Of a stretch of DNA of 64,000 nucleotides, positions 55,364-64,000 are shown piece after piece. The notes beneath the pieces are model-generated. The model had not been told where the DNA came from. It saw nothing but the letters and a program-made list of their open reading frames with translations, and did no database searches. Every line of letters starts with the position of its first letter. Position 1 is the first letter of the stretch. The position numbers and the translations under genes were made by a program. The stretch lies in contig CM055274.1 in the NCBI GenBank assembly GCA_029237695.1, positions 67,515,484 through 67,579,483 of the forward strand. The letters are read 5' to 3'. The stretch comes from Conchocele bisecta (taxonomy: Eukaryota; Mollusca; Bivalvia; Lucinida; Thyasiridae).

Positions 55364-56296
55364 CTGAAAAGGAACAAGAATTACAAGAGTCATGAGACAT
55401 GGAGACTATATTTTAGGCAACATGCATGTAACCTGGTAGAAACAAAATTGCTACCCAGCTCCATACCTCTCGCAAGGGTAGCAATTTAACCCCATCTCTT
55501 TATTGCAACACATGGAAGAGTGATTTTTGCTATCGGTTATCCGGCGTGTTTGATATGTTAGCGATATAAAACTGTCAAAACAGTATCAATAAATTATTAA
55601 TAAAGAACATACCGGTACATATGCAGAAATTGGTTATTTTACTTTCTCAAGATGTTTATCTGACATTTACATGTATATCGCGTAAATTTGAAAGCTTCAT
55701 TTCGTTATGTTGAATGTTGAACAACAACACGAGAAAAGATGGCTTCCATGGGAAAATGATTTCCCTATTTTTTTTGGCAATTTACTAGTTCTACATCAAA
55801 GATTATTTGTTTAAATGTATAAAATATAGAGTTTACTAAATTTTGACCTACATGCAACAGGTTTGGTGAATTATTTTAGCTAGTAACCTGGATGTAACAT
55901 ATATTCATTTAAAGAAGTTTGAAGTCAATCCAACTTAACGTTGCACAATGGGTACCCGAAAACTTTAACGCAATTCTTACGGACACAAATTTCTACTGTA
56001 AGTAATTTGACCTTGTCCTGGGACATGAAGGCCGCATGGGTGTGGTACGGAATGAAAATATAGATGATGATAAGGAAGTATATGAAGTTGGAAGTACATG
56101 TAAATCTGACTTACCGTTGCAGAGATAATGGGTACCCAAAAACTATAACGTAAACCTTACAGATGCAAATTTCTAAGTAATTTGTTTGACCTTGACAATG
56201 GACATGAAGGCCGCATGAGTGTGGTATGGAATGAAAATATGGATGACGATAAGGAAGTATATGAAGTTTGAGATCAATCCGACTTACCGTTACAGA
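55364..56296. other. Region upstream of first visible RED exon; M-type core repeats
   Basis: 55,436-55,495 holds a short inverted repeat (AAATTGCTACCC / GGGTAGCAATTT). From about 55,890 two core units of about 190 bp of family M type appear (GAATGAAAATAT.GATGA, GAAGGCCGCATG, ACTTACCGTT.CAGA). No candidate RED start exon was found. Confidence 0.5.
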
Positions 56297-56356
56297 CACT
56301 AGAGAAAGGAGCAGGGGCTCACGTATACCCCCGGCCACTGCCTGGAGCGACAAATA

Positions 56357-59133
56357 AACAAGAAACGAGGCAAAGCCACGAAGGCCAGGTTTTTTCCAAG
56401 CATGGACACTTGGATAACATAATTATACCCACTTTTTGTAGACTAGATGGCCGTGACCTGCATGTCGCGCCTTGGGGCGAGGCATGGACACTAAAACAAG
56501 AGGGCCATGATGGCCCTAATTTGCTCACCTGACTCCATGAACACCAGAGGAGAATGTGACATTGAGTAAATGTGTTTTAAAAAAATTGTGCTATTTTTAG
56601 ATGGCGGTCATCTTGGATTAAGCGATGACTCTCATTTTACAAAATCTGAAAATGCTTCACCCAGCATCGGCCATGTGGTTCCTGAGAAAAAGACGTTAAA
56701 AATCTTGAATAAATGGACCTTTTGGTGGCCATCATGGATGACATAATCATCTGATTCCGACAAATATTGCACCAGAGTGATTGCCTCGTTGATACCTTCA
56801 ATTTGATATATGACATGACCATATTCAGTCAAAAATAAAATTTGACCCCAATTTGACCCGGGGTCACAATTTTAACAACTTTCAAAGAGCAATGTACATC
56901 GATCATTCTTACCAAGTTTCGTCAAAATCCGGCTAGCGGTTCATGAGAAGAAGATTTTTTAAGAATTTATGCTATTTTTAGATGGCGGCCATCTTGGATT
57001 AGCGATGACCTCCATTTTAACAAATCTGAGAAGGCTTCACCCATGGACCATAACTTTTAAGTTTGGCTACCATAGTCCAAGCAGTTCATGTGAAGAAGAA
57101 TTTTGAAATCTCTAATAAAAGAACGACCGTTTGACATTTCGGCGGCCATCTTGGATGACATAACAATCCGATTTGGACAAAAAATGTACCAGAGTGATCG
57201 CCTCATTGATACCTTCGATTTGATATATAACATGACCATATTCGGTCAAAAATAAAATTTGACCCCACGGGCCACGCCCATTTTTGACCCCGGGGTCACC
57301 ATTTTAACAACTTTGAAAGAGCATTGTACATCGATCATACCTACCAAGTTTCGTCGAAATCCGGCTAGCGGTTCATGAGAAGAAGATTTGTTAAGAATTT
57401 ATGCTATTTTTAGATGGCGGCCATCTTGGATTAGCGATGACCTCCATTTTAACAAATCTGAAAAAGCTTCACACATGGACCATAACTTTTAAGTTTGGCT
57501 ACCATGGGCCAAGCGGTTCATGTGAAGAAGAATTTTGAAATCTCTAATAAAAGAACCTTTTTGACCTTTCGGCGGCCATCTTGGATGACATAACAATCCG
57601 ATTTCGACAGAAAATGCACCAGAGTGATCGCCTCATTGATACCTTCAATTTGATATATGACATGACCATATTTGGTCAAAAATAAAATTTGACCCCAATT
57701 TGACCCCATGGGCCACGCCCATTTTTGACCCCAGGGTCACCATTTTAACAACTTTGAAAGAGCAATGTACATCGATCATTCCTACCAAGTTTCGTCGAAA
57801 TCCGGCAAGCGGTTCATGAGAAGATTTTTTAAGAATTTATGCTATTTTTAAACGGCGGCCATCTTGGATTACCGATGACCTCCATTTTAACAAATCTGAA
57901 AAGGCTTCACCCATGGACCATAACTTTTAAGTTTGGCTACCATGGGCCAAGCAGTTCATGTGAAGAAGAATTTTGAAATCTCTAATAAAAGAACGACCTT
58001 TTGACCTTTCGGCGGCCATCTTGGATGACATAACAATCCGACTTCGACAGAAAATGCACCAGAGTGATCGCCTCATTGATACCTTCAATTTGATATATGA
58101 CATGACCATATTCGGTCAAAAATAAAATTTGACCACAATTTGACCCCAAGGGCCACGCCCATTTTTGACCCCGGGGTCACCATTTTAACAACTTTGAAAG
58201 AGCAATGTACATCGATCATTCCTACCAAGTTTCGTCGAAATCCGACAAGCGGTTCATGAGAAGATTTTTTAAGAATTTATGCTATTTTTAGACGGCGGCC
58301 ATCTTGGATTAGCGATGACCTCCATTTTAACAAATATGAAAAGGCTTCACCCATGGACCATAACTTTTAAGTTTGGCTACCATGGGCCAAGCGGTTCATG
58401 TGAAGAAGAATTTTGAAATCTCTAATAAAAGAAAGACCTTTTGACCTTTCGGCGGCCATCTTGGATGACATAACCATCCGATTTCGACAAAAAATGCACC
58501 AGAGTGATCGCCTTGTTGATACCTTCGATTTGATATATAACATGACCATAATCGGTCAAAAATAAAATTTGACCCCACGGGCCACGCCCATTTTTGACCC
58601 TGGGGTCACCATTTTAACAACTTTGAAAGAGCATTGTACATTGATCATTCCTACCAAGTTTTGTCAAAATCCGGTTGGCGGTTCTTGAGAAGAAGATTTT
58701 TTAAGAATTTGTGCTATTTTTAGACGGCGGCCATCTTGGATTACGTAATGACGTCATTTTAACAATTTTGTAATCCCCCTACCTAAGGACCATGACCATG
58801 AAGTTTGGTGACCATAGGCCCAATGGTTACCGAGGAGAAGACGTTTGAAAATGTTCACGGACGACGACGACGGACGACGGACACATTGCGGTAACAATAG
58901 CTCACATGAGCTTCGCTCAGGTGAGCTAAAAAGTAACATGTTGGATAGTGATATGTGGTGGGCACCCCTTGATTATGAAGCTGTGAAAGTTTGGAGGTCC
59001 TAGGTGGTACAGTAACAAAGAAATGGACTGAAACACGAAAACTTAACATTGATTGTGGACGCCGCCCGCCTGCCCGCCGCCCGCCCACCCGGCTTCCAAT
59101 AGCCTGGATTTTTTTTCAGAAAACCTGGCTAAA
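56357..59133 (+). mobile_element. Helentron-like family I, copy 1 (inside M)
   Basis: It starts AACAAGAAACGAGGCAAAGC. GCCAGGTTTTTT at 56,384-56,395 pairs with AAAACCTGGC near 59,120-59,129. The 3' portion has GTTGGATAGTGATATGTGG, GCACCCCTTGATTATGAAG, a (CCGCC)n tract and the hairpin AGCCTGGATTTTTTTTCAG. Element H splits it after GGCATGGACACTAA. Confidence 0.7.
56495..58930 (+). mobile_element. Helentron-like family H, copy 2, full length (inside I)
   Basis: It starts AACAAGAGGGCCATGATGGC. GCTCACCTGA at 56,523-56,532 is the exact complement of TCAGGTGAGC at 58,917-58,926. Five to six core rounds of about 430 bp (GGCGGCCATCTTGGATTAGC, TTCGGCGGCCATCTTGGATG, ACCAGAGTGATCGCCTCATT) end in a (GGACGAC)n tract and the hairpin. 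Repeated reading frames here are translations of the core. Confidence 0.78.
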
Positions 59134-59370
59134 AATTATGGAATGAAAATATGGACGATGATAAGGAAGTATATGAAGTCAATCCGACTTATAGAGATAA
59201 AGGGTACTCAAAAACGTTAGCGTGGGATGGACGGACAGAATTACGAAAACTATATACCCCTCGAACATTAACGCGGACGGATGGACAGACAAACGGGACG
59301 AAATTACGAACAGGATGGAATTACGAACACTATATACCCCTTGACATACTTTGTATGCCGGGGGTATAAT

Positions 59371-59716
59371 AATATGTACACTGGCTCACTCATTTTGATA
59401 TTTTTCCAAAAAATATCATATTCTGTTTAAGCTGGTTAAATACTGATGTTTTTTTGTCCATTGTTATTCGACGTTGATACACGAAGCACTGATAAGACAG
59501 CGGCGGATCTCTACGAAACAATAACAACTGGTATGATGCTATTATCATAATTTCAAGTACATGTAATAATGAAATTTATGAACAAAATTTATATTTAGCA
59601 GTTTGTGAAAATTGATTGGGGCTTTTTTTCAGCAGTTTGTAGAAATTGATTGGGGATTTTTTTCAATCATAACATCTTTATACCTATTTTAAAAAAATAA
59701 AAAACCTTTGCGTTAA
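59371..59716. other. AT-rich spacer, no feature recognised
   Basis: Contains a duplicated AGTTTGT.GAAATTGATTGGGG phrase at about 59,600-59,655 and nothing else I can name. Confidence 0.4.
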
Positions 59717-60421
59717 AGGTACATGCCCACGCAGTAGGCACAAAATGTTCTTTACTGGAATTAAATAAGTGTATAATTATGTCACTATTCCACCAGTTCT
59801 AAAAATTACGAGTGCCCGCTATACAAATATAATCATTTATTAATTATCAATTTACTGTTAGCGACGCGCGGCGGTAACAGTCTATTTTGATAATGTGTGG
59901 GGACGATGACTTTCACATCACGGCTTGCGGTGCGCATGCGCAGTATACTACGCGCACCAGTAGGCTTCCCAATATGTAAACAAGAATATCAACATGTCGA
60001 AACGTCCAGGACGGAAATTGTATGAAACGGCGTTGGCCAAAAAAAAGGTGAAATTGATGAGGGACAGGCAGTACAGAGAGAGAGCGTGGTTAATACTGGC
60101 GACCAGATCACCAAATGGAAAGAGTTACGTGTAGATTTAGATTTGGACTCGAACAGAGATTTTTCTTCTCAACTTCCGATACTTCACTGCGCATGTCAAA
60201 GATGTGATATGATTGACCGTGTCACATGACGCGTATTGGTAAAAATAGCACGAGGTCGGAAAATACCCTTTCTGGTCGCGGCATATAAAATGCGATTTAA
60301 CACCAATTAACACGCTGTAATTAAAAATAACTCGTTAGTGGGTAGACAAATGGCTCATATAAGGCATGACAGAAAATGAAAAGTAGTAGTACAGTGTAAC
60401 CTGCTGCGTGGGCATGTACCT
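59717..60421. mobile_element. TTAA-flanked DNA transposon, 705 bp
   Basis: The ends AGGTACATGCCCACGCAG and its complement CTGCGTGGGCATGTACCT lie just inside TTAA (59,713-59,716 and 60,422-60,425). TTAA target duplications are typical of piggyBac and Kolobok superfamilies. It contains an NRF-1-like site and a short basic ORF but no transposase domain, so it is probably non-autonomous. Confidence 0.8.
59994..60134 (+). CDS. Short basic ORF (46 aa) inside the TTAA element
   Basis: ATG to TAG, starting MSKRPGRKLY and containing LAKKKVKLMRDRQYRERAW. About 50 bp upstream is TGCGCATGCGCAG, a perfect NRF-1-type palindrome followed by CGCGCACC. It may be the first exon or N-terminal remnant of the element's own gene. 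I do not recognise a family, and chance coding is possible. Confidence 0.3.
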   Translation: MSKRPGRKLYETALAKKKVKLMRDRQYRERAWLILATRSPNGKSYV

Positions 60422-60942
60422 TTAATAATACATAATTTTAAAATTGTCCCTAGCTTATCCGGGCATATATTTAGACCCATTTTTAACAAACCGGAAACTA
60501 TACAACTCCCTGTTTGCAGTGGTCGAGGAAAGTCGAGAAAAGTGTTTCAATTTAAATGGATATTGTAAAGAATATATAAACAATCTGCACTTGACATCTG
60601 GTAAGAATCAATTTGGAGCATATAATTCACATTGTGTCATGATTATGCATGTGTCATGCATCACTTTAATGCAAAAAGTTTTGTGCGAATTTCAGTCTTT
60701 GAAAATAGTTAAAACTGGTCATGAAACAACAAGAATTCCGCGGAATCAAATGTCCCGCCGCCTTGACCTCGAGCCTGGGCCAGAAAGCAATTTTCACTGG
60801 CCCGAACATATTATACAATTATTGACTAGTGAGCCATAGAATATCAGGTTATATTCTATGGCTCACTAGTCAATAATTGTTTTAGTATATGATAATATGA
60901 TAATAGTCGGTATATAGCACTTACGACCTTATGCTACTAGAC

Positions 60943-62271
60943 AACAAGAAACGAGGCAAAGCCACGAAGGCCAGGTTTTTTCCAAGCATAGACACTTGGA
61001 TAACATAATTATACCCACTTTTTGTAGACTAGATGGCCGTGGCCTGCATGTCACGCCTTGGGGCGAGGCATGGACACTAAAAAAATAGATATAGTAGATG
61101 GAAAAACTTTAACGAAACAACTTTAACCGGACACACGGACGTACGGACGGACGGACGGACGTATGCCAAAATGCCGATGATATCGTGCTTTCCACAAGCG
61201 GATGCGACAATGATGATAAACACCCATGTGAAGTATCAAGGTAATGGGTGAAACAGTTGCAGAGATATAGTACACGAAAAAACTTTAACCAAAAAACTTA
61301 ACCAAAAAGCTTAACCAAAAACTTTAACCAAAAAACTTAACCAAAAAACTAAACCAAAAACTTTAACTGCACGTACGCCAAAGTGCCGACTATATCGCGC
61401 TTTCTGCAAGCGGGCGCGACAAAAACTTTAACAAAAAAATTCAAAGTAATTTGACCTTGACATTGGGCACAGGGGCCGCATGGTTGGGGGTTAGAATGAA
61501 AATATGGATGATGATAAACACCCATGTGAAGTTTCAAGGTAATGGGCGAAGCAGTTGCAGAGATATAGTATAACGAAAAAGTTTTAAGCAAAAAATTTAA
61601 CCAGACGTACGTTAAAAAGTTAACGTTGAAAATGGCTAAGTCAATTACATAGAAATAATAGGTGAAGGTAAAAAAAATGGTCACATGTTGGATAGTTGTA
61701 TGTGGTAGGCACCCCTTGGTTATGAAGCTGTGAAAGTTTGGTGGTCCTAGGTGGTACAGTACCAAAGAAATGGACTTAAACACGAAAACTTAACATTGTA
61801 AACGCGAAAAGTTAACATTGAAAATGGCTAAGTCGACTGCGCTGAAAAAATGGGTCAAGCTAAAAAAAAAAGTAACATGTTGGATAGTGATATGTGGTGG
61901 GCACCCCTTGATTATGAAGCTGTGAAAGTTTGGTGGTCCTAGGTGGTACAGTACCAAAGAAATGGATTTAAACACGAAAACTTAACATTGTAAACGCAAA
62001 AACTTAACATTGAAAATGGCTAAGTCGATTGCGCGGAAAAAATGGGTCAAGTTAAACAAAAAGTAACATGTTGGATAGTGATATGTGGTGGGCACCCCTT
62101 GATTATGAAGCTGTGAAAGTTTGGTGGTCCTAGGTGGTACAGTAACAAAGAAATGGACTCAAACACGAAAACTTAACATTGATTGTGGACGCCGCCCGCC
62201 CGCCGCCCGCCCGCCGCCCGGCTTTCGCCAATCCAATAGCCTGGATTTTTTTTCAAAAAACCTGGCTAAAA
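60943..62271 (+). mobile_element. Helentron-like family I, copy 2 (inside K)
   Basis: AACAAGAAACGAGGCAAAGC head. Internal pieces of other families (a GGACGGACGGACGT tract at about 61,140 and hairpins ending GCGACAA at 61,210 and GCGCGACAAAAAC at 61,430) indicate nesting. Three core units with GTTGGATAGT.ATATGTGG follow. The 3' block AAAAAACCTGGC at 62,255-62,266 matches all 12 bases of the 5' block of copy 1. Confidence 0.62.
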
Positions 62272-62655
62272 ACAAGAAACGAGGCCACTTTTTGTAGACT
62301 AGATGGCCATGGCCTGCATGTCGCGCCTTGGGGCGAGGCATGGACACTAAAAAAAAAATAGTAGATGGAAAAACTTTAACCGGACACACGAAAACTTAAC
62401 ATTGTAAACGCGAAAAGTTAACATTGACTGCGCGGAAAAAAATGGGTCAAGTTCAAAAAGGTAACATGTTGGATAGTGATATGTGGTGGGCACCCCTTGG
62501 TTATGAAGCTGTGAAAGTTTGTTGGTGCTATGTGTTACAGTAACAAAGAAATGGACTGAAACACGAAAACTTAACATTGATTGTGGACGCCGCCCGCCCG
62601 CCTGGCTTTCGCCAATCCAATAGCGTGGATTTTTTTTCCAAAAAAATCTGGCTAT
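62272..62655 (+). mobile_element. Helentron-like family I, copy 3, short
   Basis: ACAAGAAACGAGGCCACTTT head with an internal deletion, one core unit, a CCGCCCGCCCGCC tract, and a degraded hairpin ending ATCTGGCTATAAA. It is joined head-to-tail to copy 2. Confidence 0.6.
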
Positions 62656-63224
62656 AAATGGAAAAAAAGTTGAAAAAAAAAGTTTAAAATGATTTTTTTA
62701 CAAAAAAAAAAAATCTGGCTAAAAATGGAAAAAAAGTTTAAAAAAAAAAAAGTTGAAAAATTAACAAAAAAATAATGCTCGCTACTGGAGCCCAGAATTT
62801 TCATAATAGTCCTATATGTATCTACATATCATATCTGCACAGGTCCACATATTGCCACAATATTGTCAACACAGTTTACGGAAATGTAATACCCAGGTAT
62901 AATAATTTACCTGTATAAATTACCTGTAATAATTTAGCTGGACATTTAGTGGTCAAGCTGGAAATTTGCACATGCTTGCACATGCAGAAGTGTTCAACTG
63001 GAGAAGGCTATTGTTCTCTCTACAGGTAAGGTGTACAGAGCGCACGAGAAAACGGGTCTTCATGCATTAATGTTCAGTTTGTAGCATAGAAAGAAATAGA
63101 GTTTGACCTTGACCCTGGAGCCCGGAATTTTTTTTAATAAGTCCTATGTTCATCTACATATCATAGTAAAGGTATGTATAAAGTTTGATGACTGTAGCTG
63201 ATAAGGTGTTGAAGTAATGACCGT

Positions 63225-63255
63225 AACACGAAAACTTAACATTGAATGATGACGA

Positions 63256-63293
<38 letters not shown>

Positions 63294-63385
63294 GCCGCCG
63301 CCCGCCGCCGCCGCCGCCGCCGCCGACGACGCCGGAAAAGCAAAACCTATGTCTCGCTTTCCGCTTCGCGGGCAAGACAAAAACC
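63225..63385 (+). mobile_element. HINE 3' end with (GCC)n microsatellite
   Basis: AAAACTTAACATTGAATG, then about 75 bp of GCC/CCG repeats (63,254-63,330) and the hairpin TCGCTTTCCGCTTCGCGGG before AAGACAAAAA. The 5' part is not separable from K copy 3. Confidence 0.6.
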
Positions 63386-63422
63386 AAGTGCCGTCGATTA
63401 CCAGGTGGCTGACTATACATAG

Positions 63423-64000
63423 ACTAGAAATGTGGTCTGTCGGCACACGAATGCCCCCGCTGGCAGTCAAAGAAAACGAGGCACATTTGAAAACACAGAA
63501 GGCCGGAGGATTTGTCACAGCATGAAAGCAGACCATCAGAGCAATGGGTGTGTGAAATATTAAGCAGATCCATGCAAGGAAACAGACATATTATAAGACA
63601 CTTAAGTTCATAGTAGGTATGCAGAGCTATCCATATACGGACGGACGTACAATCAGTAGCGAGGTTAATTGTATTATTGTGAAAGGATGTATCGTTACTA
63701 AGTAATGTGCATGTCTGTGTGCAATATGAAGATACTAGCTCTAAGCTGAAGGCTAACAGAAACTAGAAAATGTGGTCGGTCAACGCACTTAGGGCCCCTA
63801 TTTGAGAAACTCTTACAAAAACTTTCAAAACAAGAAATGTGGCCTGTCGGCACACAAATTCCCCTGGTGGCAGATTGAAGAAACTGTGACAAAGTTAATT
63901 AACCAAAGTGATAAGTACTCACAAGCACATTTATGAAGGTTGAAAGGTTAAGGTCATATTAAGGGAAGCATGGATGTGTGGAATTCGTCCCCAAGTATGA
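63423..64000 (+). mobile_element. Helentron-like family F 5' ends, running off the window
   Basis: Two F-type heads: ACTAGAAATGTGGTCTGTCG at 63,423 with AATGCCCCCGC, and ACAAGAAATGTGGCCTGTCG at about 63,831. A GGACGGACG scrap lies near 63,638. The last ~60 bases begin J-like core (GAAGGTTGAAAGGTTAAGG). The elements are incomplete here. Confidence 0.5.

Larger units (their letters stand above)
56297..59370 (+). mobile_element. Helentron-like family M, copy 2, outer layer of second nest
   Basis: It starts CACTAGAGAAAGGAGCAGGG. TATACCCCCGG at 56,324-56,334 is the exact complement of CCGGGGGTATA at 59,358-59,368. The core resumes at 59,134 (TATGGAATGAAAATATGG) after element I, then short GGACGG tracts and the hairpin. 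Confidence 0.72.
60727..63090 (+). mobile_element. Repeat block K, copy 3, split by family I elements
   Basis: The head AACAAGAATTCCGCGGAATC and hairpin (60,816-60,879) run to TATGCTACTAGAC at 60,942. The K body resumes near 62,656 (A-rich spacer, then GCTACTGGAGCCCAGAATTT) and reaches the TCTACAGGTAAGGTGTACAG tail at about 63,020-63,070. Confidence 0.65.

Noticed and set aside
59935..59960. NRF-1-like palindrome as the RED promoter
   Set aside because: It lies inside the TTAA-flanked transposon and about 4.6 kb from the first visible RED exon. No RED first exon was found next to it, so a RED promoter role is unsupported.
63150..63536. Poly-Ala / poly-Gly / poly-Arg frames
   Set aside because: They read through a (GCC)n microsatellite in three frames and have no conserved sequence around it.

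Overview
The window is animal genomic DNA, most likely from a bivalve or other mollusc. It has split genes with GT-AG introns, tRNA-derived SINEs, many tandem-cored repeats of the bivalve 'pearl' type with (ACGG)n tracts and 3' hairpins, and mollusc-typical repeat phrases such as GGGAGATAAC and GACCTTGACCTTGG. There is no operon, CRISPR array, phage or rRNA.

There are two host genes. (1) Plus strand, 1,701-6,492: the last three exons of a gene encoding a purine/uridine-phosphorylase-fold (PNP_UDP) domain; the 5' part lies to the left. (2) Minus strand, 55,363 down to 28,722: fourteen exons of the spliceosomal protein RED (IK), complete to the stop codon and lacking only the few N-terminal residues of a first exon I could not find. 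Every exon joins the next in phase, about 595 codons in all.

Mobile DNA makes up most of the rest. At 6,991-10,270 there is a 3.3-kb element with roughly 300-bp terminal inverted repeats. Its only gene is a decayed intronless ORF whose motifs look like a FEN1/XPG-type nuclease followed by a Cys-rich tail. From 11.3 to 36.6 kb and from 55.9 to 63.1 kb lie nested non-autonomous Helentron-like (HINE/pearl) elements of at least ten families. They share a 5' end close to AAC(A/T)AGA, a tandem core, a GC-rich microsatellite and a 3' hairpin. In each family a 9-12 bp block near the 5' end is the reverse complement of one arm of that family's own 3' hairpin. One nest is six layers deep (L > E > F > G > F' > insert C), and part of it is duplicated at 31.1-36.6 kb inside a RED intron. 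Smaller elements are TA-flanked MITEs, a mariner remnant, a pogo-like element, a TTAA-flanked element and SINEs, one with a 13-bp target-site duplication.

The most unusual host-gene feature is that two RED exons have their own 3' splice site, plus the first bases of the exon, amplified as a tandem array in the upstream intron: about 30 copies at 47.9-49.5 kb and four extra copies at 42.1-42.45 kb. In the typical units I translated, use of an upstream copy would bring in an early stop codon, so splicing has to find the last of many near-identical acceptors. Boundaries of repeats are read by eye and are good to a few bases at best.
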